This document shows, in pieces, positions 10,902-21,383 of a stretch of 64,000 nucleotides of DNA. The notes under the pieces are model-generated. The model was not told the origin of the DNA. It searched no databases and was given only the letters and a program-made list of their open reading frames with translations. This stretch comes from Closterium sp. NIES-65 (taxonomy: Eukaryota; Streptophyta; Zygnematophyceae; Desmidiales; Closteriaceae). The number at the start of each line of letters is the position of its first letter. Within the stretch, counting starts at the first letter, position 1. The stretch lies in the NCBI GenBank assembly GCA_948144175.1, contig CANXME010000398.1, forward strand, positions 485,501 through 549,500, written 5' to 3'. The translations under genes and the position numbers were made by a program.

Positions 10902-12805
10902 AAGGCCTGGGTTCGATGCTGGGTTCGATGGCTTCAATGGCGGCACAAAGCTTGACGCCTACTAAGCACCAACTGCTACTAACTGCACCTAGTAATAGTG
11001 AGCAGCGACGAGGCGGGTCGGCTTGGGTTCCTCGCCTGCCCCTGCACGGAATTGGCGGTTGGCGATGAGCAAATCGCAGGAAAATGGCGTACAGAATATT
11101 CACTCTGTAGAAAAAAAAAACATGTGAATGAATGAATGAAGTGGATGACGTGAACAAAGTCGAATATCACGGGAGCGCGAATCGTGCAAGGTTGTCTTGG
11201 GAGATTTGCCGTTGATTAGTTTCGGAATGGACACTTTCCCCCATGGCCGGTCAGCTCAAGTCAACTTCTAATTACAGGCTCCACGGGGGCTCGCACTTGA
11301 CAGTTAACGTCCGCCAGCCAGCACATGCGAGCAAGTGAAAGCAAATGGTGGAAGCACGAGCAGACGCACGTGAGAGGCATCAAATGCACCTTCCTGGTCT
11401 TCTCCACTCCCCTCTCCCGGTTTTTGCGCTTCCCACTACAGAGAGAATATATCACGAGGGAGGAACAACTCAGAATAGGCTTTCCTCTGGGCCAATCCGA
11501 GATGGAAATGATCAGGGTAGAAGCCAGCAAGGCACGGTTAAAACAGAAACAATTCAAGCGCAAGCTTTATTGCAGGTTCGGGGCGGACGAAGGTCAGGAA
11601 AGCTTGGTTTGTGGGGGTGGCAAGGGACCAGGCAAACTTCAAGGGTGAATGTGGTCTGGTTGTTCAGCGCAAAAAACAAGTTCCGTCTACCACATTTATC
11701 AAAATATGACGGAACATTACTGGCTTGAGCTGACTGGACAGTTTCCAGGCCAAACGAATTTATGGTCACAGAAAAAATAGAGATGATGTTCAAGTTGAGG
11801 GCATTGAGGGCAGGAAAACCTTCTCACTGGCCTATACTTGGTTCGGCACAGAGCTGTCCTCCAGGGGCGACGAACAGTTTTGACGCGATTCGTGGCTTGA
11901 TGGGAGGTTGGCGGCGGGGGTGTTTGGTTGGGGGGGTTTTGGTATGGAAACGTGGCTCGCTAGATTTTTGGTGAGGGGAAGTTCCGAAATCATGCGGCCA
12001 AGGCACGAAATGATCATGCGAAGCGCCAAGACAGCAGCGGAGCGTGGTGGTTGCACATTTTTGGGTCTAACAATCGAACGGTTGATCGGTCTTCACGAAG
12101 CATCGACGGTTGTTAACATCATATGGGCCTAGTTTCCCGTTGTGGTGGTCCCTGTCTTTCTCCCAATGAGGTGGCTCAGATCTCCACCAGAGCATACGGT
12201 GAGCCAAAACTGCCGTTAGAATTTACACCAAAAAAATCCATAAATCAATTCTGGTACACGAATTTGTTAATTCATCACTAACTATTCAGAAATCTGCTAG
12301 AAGCAATAAACCCAACCATGCAGTCAGCGCAAGAATAGAACCAATGCAATTCTACCCTGCACAACAGTCGCATGGTTGGGGAAAAAGGCCAACCCCTTGA
12401 AGCTGGCCACACTTTAAGAAGTGAAAACCTGATGCAGGCAACATGGCCTGGCCCTGGTAGAGCAGTACAGGATCAGCCAGCAGTCAACACCAGAAAAGTG
12501 GTGAGGTGCTCAGGCATCTTCTTGCAGACCTCTAGAGCTTGAATAAATCAGGGCTCGCATGCGCAAGGAGCAGCGAAACAAGTGTAAGCCAGCTGAGGAA
12601 GGCATTACACCCTGAAGGGTTTCACCAAGAAGGTCGCCCTGGGAAAACATATCAGTTGCAGAGTAAATACTGCTGGGGGGTGGTGGTGAAAGCACGAGAA
12701 GGAGCTCCTCAGGGCAACTGAAGGGGAGAGACAGAAGCCAGCTGACGTAAACACTGCAGATAGGAGGCATAGCAGGCTGTTAGTAAGACATGACATGCAT
12801 TGCGG
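10902..12805. other. Intergenic region, no supported gene
   Basis: 10902-11200 is the probable promoter and 5' UTR of the minus-strand gene. Frames at 11261-11648 and 11824-12132 on both strands carry no motif and cannot be joined into anything recognisable. 12300-12805 is presumably 3' UTR of the next minus-strand gene. Confidence 0.5.
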
Positions 12806-14836
12806 TTACGTGAGGCTGTTGCAGCGCTGGAGCCTGGGTCCCTTGCTGCTGCGCCTCCACCTGCCTGTAGCCGATCCAAACACTCTCTGCTTGATGCTGC
12901 CCTGAGCTGTCTTGGCCTCACTGCTCAACCTGCTGGCTGCATGAGGTGCAGCGGTAGCATTGCTGCCAGCAGCGTGAGTGACACCAGCAGAAGCAGCAGC
13001 TGCTGCTGCTGCCACTGAGGTGGAGGAGGAGGACGAGAAGGACGATGACGGGGAGAAGAGAGCAGCAGAGCAGCGGCGCTTGATATTACGGAACAGGCCA
13101 CTCAGCATCGTGCTGCTGCTAGCACCACCGCCGCCAGTGCTCTTACTGCCACCCCTACGACCATGCGCGGAAAACACCGAGTCTCTGCTCGGCGCTGGCA
13201 GCGGCAGCGGCACTGGCAGGACAGTCTTGGGTGAACCGGAGGCAGAGCCGCCTGCAGCATCAGCAGCCCCCCTCACTCCCTCCATCCTTAGCTGTCGTGT
13301 GCTGAGTCCATCGCTGCCACTCCTGCTGCTGTTGCTGTTGCTGGTGCTGATGCTGGCGCTTCCGCTGCTGTTGCCGCTGGTGCCGCTGCTGTTCCCGCTA
13401 CTAGCGCTCGCGCTCTTCCCACCCTCGTTCCCGAAGTACCAAGGCAGCTCGTCTCCTCCCCCACTCCGCTGCTCCTCCCCTCCAGCTGCTGCTGCGCTCC
13501 CAGCACCAGCAGCAGCAACCGCCGGCGCAGCAGCAGCAGGAGGAGCAGTACCGTCCGCAGCACCGTCAGCGGCTGAATCACCAGCAGCACCAGCAGCAGC
13601 AGCATCGGCTGGAGCGTAGTCGTCGGTTTCTTCGAAGGTGAATTCGTAGAGCACCTGCTCGCCACCGTTGCCGTCGCCGATGCACGTCAGGTCGACCTCC
13701 ATGATGCGCATGTGCTGCTCCTCCATGCGCTGACACGACTCCTCTATTTCTGTTCGAGTTGAAAAACAAGAACGACGGAGCGGCGGAGAGGAGAATGAGA
13801 AATGGCCTTACACGGACGGGAGGACGCAGGGACGAAGGGACAGAGAGAACGAAGAGAAGTAGTGGAAAGAACCAGCAAGTGAGCAGTGGCGGCGGGAATT
13901 GAACGGCGGCAGGAGACCCAGACGGGTCTCAGACTCACGAGTCCAGTTGAACGTCGCCGCAGGAGCAGGGGGTTCGAGCTCCAAGTCCTCGTTACAAGCA
14001 GCACCGCCGACAGGCCCGTCGTAGTAATACCCGGGACCGAGCCCGGCGGCGTCGCGGGTGTCCAGGCTGTCGATGTACGTGTCTAGAGCGTCTTCCGCCC
14101 CTGCACAGGTAAACGGTGAGGCAGAGAGCGAGAGGGAGAAAGGGAGAGAAAAAGAGTGAGGGAGAGAGAGAGAGAGAGAGGGGAAGACAGAGCGGGCTGT
14201 CGATGTACGTGTCTAGCGCGTCTTCCGCCCCTGTAACCACACGTGACGACACGTGGCGGCACGCAACGAGAACAATAGAGACACGTCATGGAATGTCTGG
14301 TTGGGTGACCGACGGACATCGACTATTCGAGGTGACGAGACGCGACAAAAGGAGGCGCGACGCGACGACGCCGACGCGACGAGACGAGACGAGACCCAGC
14401 GGAAAGGTCACCGGATAACATGCTCACATTCGCCTTCGTTCTCCTCCGCGATTCCGTCGTAGTAATCGTCGCCGGACGCAAACGCGCCGCCGCCCCAGCG
14501 GCTCGCAGCGGCGGGGTAGTAGCGGTCCGACTGCGTGAAGTCCGGGCGGTAGATGGACTGCGCGGGGAACATCCGCGCGGCGAGGGGCGCGGGGAAGGGA
14601 GCCACCGGAAGCGCGGAGTGCTGGGAGGAGAACGACTGGGGGAGAAACTCCGCCGCGGACGGATGCATGTCCGCCCCCCAGACGCCGCTGCTGCCGGTCG
14701 CGGTGTTTGCGGCGGAAGAAGCAGGAGGAGCCGCAGCAGTAGAAACAGAAGAGGATGTACTAGACGAAGCGCTTAGGGAAGAAGGCGGGAGGTGCGGCGC
14801 GCGGAATTGGCCACTCTGGCCGTTTTCAGAACCCAT
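12806..14836 (-). CDS. Low-complexity protein with conserved acidic core, unknown function
   Basis: Three exons with GT-AG junctions that join in frame: 14836-14428, 14100-13939 and 13749-12806, giving 504 residues. The start at 14836 (CCGCCCATGG, strong context, protein MGSENG...) is preferred to an ATG 33 bases upstream. Exon 1 is Ser/Ala/Pro-rich with Tyr-rich spots. Exon 2 encodes WAEDALDTYIDSLDTRD and YYYDGPVGG. The start of exon 3 encodes the most protein-like part, IEESCQRMEEQHMRIMEVDL then LYEFTFEE (about residues 191-235), an acidic helical segment; the remainder is poly-Ala, poly-Ser and a basic tail. I do not recognise the family. A nuclear or regulatory role is a guess from composition. 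The intron between exons 1 and 2 contains a partial copy of exon 2. Confidence 0.7.
14197..14230 (-). repeat. Partial exon copy (acceptor plus 5' part of exon 2)
   Basis: Within intron 1 of the minus-strand gene, the first 34 or so bases of exon 2 (encoding AEDALDTYIDS) are repeated with one base change and an intact CAG acceptor. The copy lies upstream of the true exon and lacks its 3' part and donor. Confidence 0.85.
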
Positions 14837-16362
14837 GGGCGGAGGTGGATGTAAGTGAAGTCGAAGCACGAAGAGCGGGGATGGGAGGACTGAGACGTGC
14901 TGGGCTCGTGCGGGCTAATACTAGACCGCGAAAACTGATGCCGAGAGATTTGATGCCTCGAGAAATGACGCTGCCTAAGGACTCGCGCGAGAAGGTCAGC
15001 GTGGTTCCCAGAGCGGAGAGGTAGACAGCTTTCGGTGCTCTTTTCTCGGTAAGTCGCGAGCGTCGATGGGGCCGTGAAGTGCGGGAGGGTTGACACTGCG
15101 GGGATGGTAATTGGCGCGGAGCTTTGCTGACAGGCGGTGCGGTGCTAACTAGAAGTGCGGCAGGGTGAAGCGACTAGAATTGATAGACCAGGACGGAGGA
15201 GACGCGTGAGCGAGACAATTCAGCCAGGATGGGGAGGACAGAAGGCTGGACGGGTTGACTGAGGAAAAAACGCTGGTCATAAGCAGTGGGTTGTGGGATG
15301 AAAGAAAGTAAGCAACGAGAATGATCGAGAAGCTAACAGCGTTCGGTGGTTGTACAAGGTTGGTTGAGCTGACTACTACCTAACCTCACTCCAGCACACA
15401 CATTGCCTCTTCGTACACAAAAGAGCACAATGCGCACCTCCGTCGTGCACACGAGGAAAACTGGTTGTGGAACCCGTTGCGCCAGCACACGCACGAGGTG
15501 GCCCTGATGCGTGGAATGGCCGTGGGAAAAACGAAAGACGTCCCTCGGTGGCGCGGCGAACAAACGAGCTCGAGAGCACCACCTACTGGCTGACAGACAG
15601 TTCCCGAATGTGCGGGCGCGCACACAGATCGTGGTGTTTAGGACTAGATCCGCTGGGGGCTCAGGTTCCCTCTGCAATGAGCGTGGGAATTTCAGTGTAC
15701 ACGATCGAAGTGCCTTCCCAAAAGGTTTTCCATTGACCGAACCCCGAACGGTTTCGAACATACCTGAAACAAGCTGTGAATGTACAGTAAAAGAGAAACG
15801 CCAAAATATCGCTCAGAAATCAGCAAATGGAGCGGGTCAGACAAGCCGCAAACAGCTTTTTTTCCCAGAACACCATCGTTTCCGTCCGTCCTCGTTCAAG
15901 ACACCTCTGATCTACGGCAGAGAAAAGCAGACAAACGAAGCAGTGACAGCATTTTGCCAGCAGGGAGGGGTAAACCAGCGCACATACGGCGAATCTGCGG
16001 GCGGTGCGGCAAACTTTGGCTGACTTCCACGGAGAAAATGGAAGTGAAGTGACTGCGGCGGTTCGCCCGAGGCCCCAGATGAAGCGCCACTAGAATAGGG
16101 ATACGTGGCAATGGTTGGTGGATCCTCGCCGCAGATGAAAAGTGTTTGGTGCCACGTGCGACTAACCTCATCCCGAAGTTTGCTGCGCTGGACACACAGG
16201 TCGGCCAGCCCATCAGGCGGAAGTGATGGCGATTTTTGTCCATGGGAAGGACGTTCGAGATGAACAAATTCGGCATTTAATGTGAAGCATTACGTGGCAG
16301 TGTTCGATTACCATTCGCGCGCTTTTTCTTTCGAATTAAATGCGAACCAAATTTTAGGTGAC
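14837..16362. other. Intergenic region, no supported gene
   Basis: The first few hundred bases are the probable promoter of the minus-strand gene that starts at 14836. Frames at 15333-15761 (-), 15511-16023 (+) and 15896-16276 (-) overlap one another on opposite strands, show no domain and no splice partner, and I do not support any of them. Confidence 0.5.
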
Positions 16363-16704
16363 TGTAAGGAAAATTCCTTTTCCTTACTTCGCATCCCTGC
16401 TCAACGCTTACATAACTCTAGCACCACATTCAGCACCGTTACCACTCGCCGCCCTCGCATCGACAATCCGCCCGCCACCTTCGCACATCGCACCCCGACC
16501 TCACGGCTCGGCGGGTAACCCGCGCTACGGGCCTCCGCTTCGACACTTTTCCCAACCTCAGTCCCAGGCCCGTCGCGCGAAAAGCACAGTCCATTACCGT
16601 TACCACTGTAGTTTCACTATATATTCTTCGCTCATGCCTTCGCTCATTGTACTCTTGCTTCGATAGTGCAATTCTCGTTCGTTCACTCAATTGCACTCGT
16701 AACA
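16363..16704 (+). mobile_element. Solo LTR, gypsy family (+)
   Basis: A 342-bp LTR with TGTAAGG...CGTAACA termini, closely similar to the 5' LTR of the plus-strand gypsy element at 56310-56638. It is flanked by GTGAC (16358-16362) and GTGAT (16705-16709), a one-mismatch 5-bp target-site duplication. No internal domain remains, so it arose by LTR-LTR recombination. Confidence 0.88.
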
Positions 16705-16759
16705 GTGATGCATAACTTGTTTATACCTTGTGACTTCTGGACTGTGGCACACGTACATC

Positions 16760-17085
16760 TGTTACGGATGCAATAAACCGAAGTAGCGAGAATTGCACTA
16801 AGGTGTCAAACGAGTACAAAATGTGAGTGAAGGCATGAGCGAACATTTATACACGAAAGCTGCAAACGGTGACGCGGTGCGTGCGAGCTAGCTAGTGCTA
16901 CGCTTGAAGCGAGGCTCGGGCTAGTCCCTAAGCGTAGGCCGACACGGCCAGGCCAGCAGTGCGAGGTTTGGTGAAACAGTGCGCGCGAGTCAGCGAAGCC
17001 CCGTTAGCAATAACGGGAGAACAACGGCTACTGCTGTACACGATGTTGCATGGCGCGCTAAGGAATATCGAGAAAATTCCTTACA
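16760..17085 (-). repeat. 3' LTR of the minus-strand gypsy element
   Basis: On the minus strand it starts TGTAAGGAAT and ends CGTAACA. It is similar along its length to the 28000-28313 LTR, with many point differences, so the element is old. The adjoining minus-strand sequence just before it is a G-rich polypurine tract (about 17086-17110). Confidence 0.88.
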
Positions 17086-17235
17086 CTAACCCCCCGCCCC
17101 CCCTCAAGAAGCCCCCTTCGCTACGCGAGTACGTGTATATCGCGGAAACCACGACTCCTCATGTACACTTGCAGGGCAGGGTGGTTTTCGATGTTGGTCA
17201 CGGGCACCCAGCTATCCTTAGTTGGCGTGCGATCC
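17086..17235 (-). pseudogene. Gypsy pol C-terminus (chromodomain-like) and polypurine tract
   Basis: On the minus strand a short frame reads SWVPVTNIENHPALQVYMRS, resembling the W-x-P...N...L end of retroelement chromodomains, then runs into a G-rich tract next to the 3' LTR. It is separated from the rest of pol (ending RPRYFGPFQI near 22166) by the inserted copia material, and the residues normally between the two are missing, so a deletion accompanied the insertion. Confidence 0.7.
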
Positions 17236-17363
17236 TGTTAAAATTGGAAGAGAGAAGAGGGTTGCACTAGCAAGAATTGGGATACAAATAGCAAACCCTA
17301 GAAGGGTTGTACTCGCTATAGAGCACCCCACTACAGGCTAGAGCATAAGATAACATTCTAACA
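17236..17363 (-). repeat. Copia LTR (minus orientation)
   Basis: A 128-bp LTR: on the minus strand it starts TGTTAGAATG and ends TTTTAACA. It is preceded (17364-17374) by the polypurine tract CTATGGGGGTG seen next to the other copia 3' LTRs in this window. The sequence at 17375-17480 matches the copia 3' untranslated region found at 50820-50930. Confidence 0.8.
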
Positions 17364-17689
17364 CACCCCCATAGCCAAAGTGAGGTGTAATCAGCAGAGC
17401 AAGCAGGCATAGAACAAGCTCAGGGTGGATCACAATGTCACCACACATTCTGAGCACAAGTTCAAGAAACAATAGATGAAAGTTCACAATATGAGCAAAG
17501 CTAGTGGTAGTCACAACAGGCAAGTGAGGAGGAGGAGAGAGAGTGAGAGGAGAGGAGATAGGAGGCGACGGCTGAAGCTGCAGACACACGGGCAACAGGA
17601 GGCAGACTGGCACAGCGGCTACCGGGCGAAGTCCCCGGAATACTGGAGTAACTGGCCCCGCGGCTAAAGTAGCGGCAGACGAGCAACGG

Positions 17690-18010
17690 ACCCACGGGCG
17701 GCTGGCACAGCTGGCTACGACTGGGCTACCGGGCGAAGTCCCCGGAATACAGGTGCTGCTGGCGACACGACGGCAACCTCCATGCAGCTTCCCCAAACTG
17801 TCCCACTCCCCCTGGCACACACCCGCTGCTACACCGCTAGCTCCACTCCCACTCACCCCCCTTAAACCCTAAACCCCAGTCTCCCACGCATCCACCCCCC
17901 TCAACGACAGCTGCAGCAGTGGGAGACGAAGGAGGAGGAGGAGCAAAGGGAGGAATGCACAACTGCCACCCCCATACTCGCCACCCCTTACTCGCCACCC
18001 CCCAAACCCT
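17690..18010 (+). repeat. Direct repeat shared with 20870-21145
   Basis: A segment running from a protease-region sequence (GACTGGGCTACCGGG) through CATGCAGCTTCCCCAAAC, AAACCCTAAACCCC and GACGAAGGAGGAGGAGGAGC is repeated with small changes at 20870-21145. The two AAACCCTAAACCCC pieces look like short plant-type telomeric motifs but are too short to be interstitial telomeres. Confidence 0.8.
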
Positions 18011-18106
18011 AACACCGGTAGGGCGGGATGGCGGGTAGGGAGGGTACGGAGGAAGGGGGGGGGGGGACCGACGCGCGGCCTCCCAGGGCGCCAAAACAGG
18101 CGGCAG

Positions 18107-18232
18107 TGTCAGAATGTTATTTGTCTAGCCTGCAGTGGGGTGCTCAATACTGAGTACAACCCCTTAGGGTTTTCTATTTGTGTGTCCTGCTGCTTGCTAG
18201 TGCTCCCATCATTCCTTGCCTCTATCTCAACA
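18107..18232 (+). repeat. 5' LTR of truncated copia element (+)
   Basis: A 126-bp LTR from TGTCAGAATG to CTCAACA, followed directly by the primer-binding site TGGTATCGAGC (18233), complementary to the 3' end of initiator methionine tRNA as in plant copia elements. Confidence 0.85.
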
Positions 18233-18479
18233 TGGTATCGAGCAGGTTCCCTAGTGGGAACTGTTCCTAGGGCCCACCTACTATTCCGTCCTGCCCGGAG
18301 CGCGCTCTGCCCTAGCCCGAGTCGCGCTGGGCCTTTTTTTTCCTTTGGCGGCCCGATCGCGTCGAGCCGCCCGCGAAATTTTGACGCGCCACCTACGCGG
18401 CCTCGTCGCGCCGCCCCTAGACGGCCGCGCCGCGTCGCGCGTGCCGCCCTCCAGTCGCGCGCCGCCCCCCTCTGACCCT

Positions 18480-19135
18480 CGCGACGCCGGCGCCGTCTCT
18501 GACGGCCCCGCGATCGCCTGCGACGGCCCCGCCGTCCCCTCTACCGGCCCCTCCGCTGCGCTTGACGGCCCCGCCGTCCCCTCTGCCGGCCCCGCCGCTG
18601 CACCCGACGGCCCCGCTGTCCCCTCTACCGGCCCCGCCGCTGCTTCAGACGGCCCCGCCGCTGCACCTGACGGCCCCGCCGTCCCCTCTGACGGCCTCGC
18701 CGCTGCACCTAACGGCCCCGCCGTCCCCTCTGACGGCCCCGCCACTGCACCTACCGGCCCCGCCGCTACCCCTGACGGCCCCGCTGCTACATCTACAGGC
18801 CCCGCCGTCTCACCTGCCGGCCCCGCTGCTGTACCTGACGGCCCCGCCGCTTCACCTACCGGCCCCGCCACTACCCCTAACGGCCCCGCAGCTGCATCTC
18901 CCAGCCCCGCCGCCCCAGCAACTGCGCCGCCCCAGCAGCCGAGCCGCCCCAGCAGCCGAGCCGCCCCAGCAGCCGAGCCGCCCCAGCAGCCGAGCCGCCC
19001 CAGCAGCTGAGCCGCCCGAGCCGCCCGAGCCGCCGAGCCGCCCGAGCCGCCCAGCAGCCGAGCCGCCGAGCCGCCCGAGCCGCCGGAGCCGCCCGAGCCG
19101 CCCGAGCCGCCCGAGCCGCCTGCACTGCCCTGTCT
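18480..19135 (+). repeat. Tandem GC-rich repeats in copia leader
   Basis: About 400 bases of a roughly 42-bp unit built from GACGGCCCCGCCGTCCCCTC-type blocks, then 15-bp (GAGCCGCCCCAGCAG) and 9-bp (GAGCCGCCC) arrays, fill the stretch between the LTR and the gag ATG. The Pro/Ala and Ala/Gly frames open through it on both strands are repeat artefacts. Confidence 0.85.
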
Positions 19136-19184
19136 GGTGAGCACTGAGCTTTACTCTGCGCACTGCCCTCACCCTACTACTGTC

Positions 19185-20969
19185 ATGGCTACCCCCAGTG
19201 TCCTCACCTTTGACGCTGAGGGCAGAGCCATAGACTTTGACGTGTGGGTAGACGACCTACTGCTTTTCCTACAGTGCGACAGAGCTGACGACCTCTCTCT
19301 CTTTGATCTCACTTCTGGTGCCTCTCCCGCCCCTGCTGCTACTGAGGATGCCACTGTTCGCTCAGTGTGGGCCACACGCGATGCTGCTGCACGTCTTGCT
19401 GTGCGTCGCCACCTCCCTCCCTCTGAGCGTGCACACTTTGGGTCGTACAAGAGTGCTCAGACCTTGTACGACGCCGTTATTGCACGCTACTCCACCCCTG
19501 CCACTGCTGCACTGAGCCGCCTCATGCTACCGTACCTCTTTCCCGACCTTGCTTCTTTTGCCACAGTCGCCGACCTCATTACCCACCTGCGCACTAGTGA
19601 CGCTCGCTTCCGCGCTGCGCTTCCTGCTGAGTTATGCGCCAAGAACCCCCCCCCCAAGTACTTCACTCTCTACTACATTGTCACCCGCCTCCCTGACTCC
19701 CTCCGCGGAGTCAGGGACGACTTACTCTCAGTCTGCCCCACCACTCTCACTGTTAACTTCCTCGAGAAGTCCCTCCTAGCAGCCGAGAAGAGCATTCTCG
19801 CTGTAGGGGCCTCTCGTGGTGACCCGTGCACCCCCATCTTTGAGGGGTGTTCCCCCTCCCCCCTCCTGCCCTCTATCGCCTTTGCTGCTACGGCCGACCT
19901 AGTTGGTTTAGAGTCGATCGGAGCGGCGTCTGCCCCCAGTGGGAGACGTCGCTCTGGCAAGGGCAAGGGGGGCAAGAGCGGTGGTGGAGGCGGCGGGGGC
20001 GGTGGAGGCGGCGGTGGAGGTAGCGGAGGAGGTGGGGGTGGTAGCAGGAGTGGTGGCGGGAGTGGAGGTGTCAGCGGCGGCAGTGGAGGCGGGGGTGGCA
20101 GCGGCGGTGGTGGTGGGAGTGGAGGCGGAGGCGGCGGTGGCGGCAGCGACGGTGGGAGTGGCGGTGGCAGCGGAGGTGGTGGCGGCGGCGGCGGAGGAGG
20201 CGGCGGAGGAGGTCGTGGCTCGTCGCAGAGGAGTGGCTCCGGTGGCGGTCAGCGCCAACAGCAGCGGCAGCAGCGTGGTCAGGAGACCCTCTCCCCGCAG
20301 CAGCTCCGTGAGTGGTACGCTGCACGTCAGAGGGGTGGGGGTACTGGTCCGTGCACCTACGTCCTGCGCACGGGCGACCGTGCGGGTGAGCAGTGTGGTG
20401 GTCCACACCCCGCCCAGCGCTGCTTCGGCCGCCTCACTGACGCTTGGCGCCGCCAGTTTCCTGACGCCTCTGAGATCCCTCGCTGGGACCAGCTGTCTAG
20501 GGCCGGAGTAGCTATCTTTGATCTTGACTTTGATGCTATTCTTGCTGCCATGTATGCTGTGACTATTAGTGAGGAGGGTGACTGTTACCGGTGTTTCCCG
20601 CCCGACCCGGGCATTGGTACTGCGGCTCTAGGTGCTGTTGAGGCTGCTGCTCCAGGTGCTGGTGAGGCTGTCGCTCTAGGTGCCAGTGAGTCTGTGTCCT
20701 CAGGTGCTGGTGAGTCTGCTCTCTCAGGTACTGCGTCGGCTCCGCCCTCTCTCACCTTCACTCTTGACTCAGGGGCGTCTCGCTCCTTCTTTCGAGACCG
20801 CACCACACTCACGCCGCTTAGTCGGCCAGTGGCGGTCTCCCTGGCGGACCCCTCTGGGGGTACTGTTCTGGCTCACTGGGCTACCGGGACAGCGCCCCGG
20901 ACTACAGGTGCTGCGGACTACAGTATGGCAACTTCCATGCAGCTTCCCCAAACAGTCCCACCCCCCTGA
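19185..20969 (+). CDS. Copia gag-protease polyprotein, truncated
   Basis: The start at 19185 (MATPSVLTFDAEGR) aligns with the gag start of the copia element at 44734 (MATPRVLLFDADGR). The frame gives 594 residues: a capsid-like region with RYSTPATAALSRLMLPYLFP, a poly-Gly tract (about 20000-20215), a motif LSPQQLREWYA, a zinc-knuckle-like C-x13-C-x3-H-x4-C (CTYVL...CGGPHPAQRC), and a protease motif FTLDSGASRSFF. It then stops at TGA in the duplicated 0.3-kb segment, before integrase. The product could only be a gag-protease fragment. The protease keeps the DSGA active site. Confidence 0.85.
   Translation: MATPSVLTFDAEGRAIDFDVWVDDLLLFLQCDRADDLSLFDLTSGASPAPAATEDATVRSVWATRDAAARLAVRRHLPPSERAHFGSYKSAQTLYDAVIARYSTPATAALSRLMLPYLFPDLASFATVADLITHLRTSDARFRAALPAELCAKNPPPKYFTLYYIVTRLPDSLRGVRDDLLSVCPTTLTVNFLEKSLLAAEKSILAVGASRGDPCTPIFEGCSPSPLLPSIAFAATADLVGLESIGAASAPSGRRRSGKGKGGKSGGGGGGGGGGGGGGSGGGGGGSRSGGGSGGVSGGSGGGGGSGGGGGSGGGGGGGGSDGGSGGGSGGGGGGGGGGGGGGRGSSQRSGSGGGQRQQQRQQRGQETLSPQQLREWYAARQRGGGTGPCTYVLRTGDRAGEQCGGPHPAQRCFGRLTDAWRRQFPDASEIPRWDQLSRAGVAIFDLDFDAILAAMYAVTISEEGDCYRCFPPDPGIGTAALGAVEAAAPGAGEAVALGASESVSSGAGESALSGTASAPPSLTFTLDSGASRSFFRDRTTLTPLSRPVAVSLADPSGGTVLAHWATGTAPRTTGAADYSMATSMQLPQTVPPP
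20000..20215 (+). repeat. GGN codon repeat (poly-Gly)
   Basis: A run of GGT/GGC/GGA codons inside copia gag gives an almost pure Gly stretch. A related but shorter Gly tract occurs at the same place in gag of the element at 43872-51049 (about 45556-45640). Confidence 0.85.
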
Positions 20970-21129
20970 CACACACCCGCTGCTACACCGCTAGCTCCAC
21001 TCCCACGCACCCCCCTTAAACCCTAAACCCCAGTCTCCCACACAACCACCCCCCTCAGCGACAGCTGCAGCAGTGGGAGACGAAGGAGGAGGAGGAGCAA
21101 AGGGAGGAATGCACACCAGCCACCCCCAT

Positions 21130-21355
21130 ACCCGCAAACGGGGCAGCACAGGCACGGGCAGCAACAGGCACAGGCAGCACAGGCACGGGCAGCACAAGCA
21201 CGGGCAGCACAGGCACGGGCAGCACAGGCACAGGCAGCAACAGGCACAGGCAGCACAGGGCAGCACAGGCACGGGCAGCAACAGGCACAGACAGCACAGG
21301 CACGGGCAGCACAGGCACAGGCAGCAACAGGCACGGGCAGCACAGGCAGGGCAGC
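21130..21355. repeat. 15-bp minisatellite
   Basis: Tandem copies of a unit close to CAGCACAGGCACGGG with variants. It gives meaningless frames on both strands. Confidence 0.85.
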
Positions 21356-21383
21356 ACAGAGCATACCGGGTCCAGGGGCGGCA

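Noticed and set aside
15333..16276. Overlapping frames of 126-170 residues on both strands
   Set aside because: They overlap one another and no domain or splice structure favours any of them.
17860..17880. Interstitial telomere repeats (AAACCCTAAACCCC)
   Set aside because: Only about two units, and part of a duplicated retroelement segment.
18281..19144. Long Ala/Gly/Pro frames on both strands
   Set aside because: They run through tandem GC-rich repeats of a copia leader; every frame is open because the unit lacks stops.
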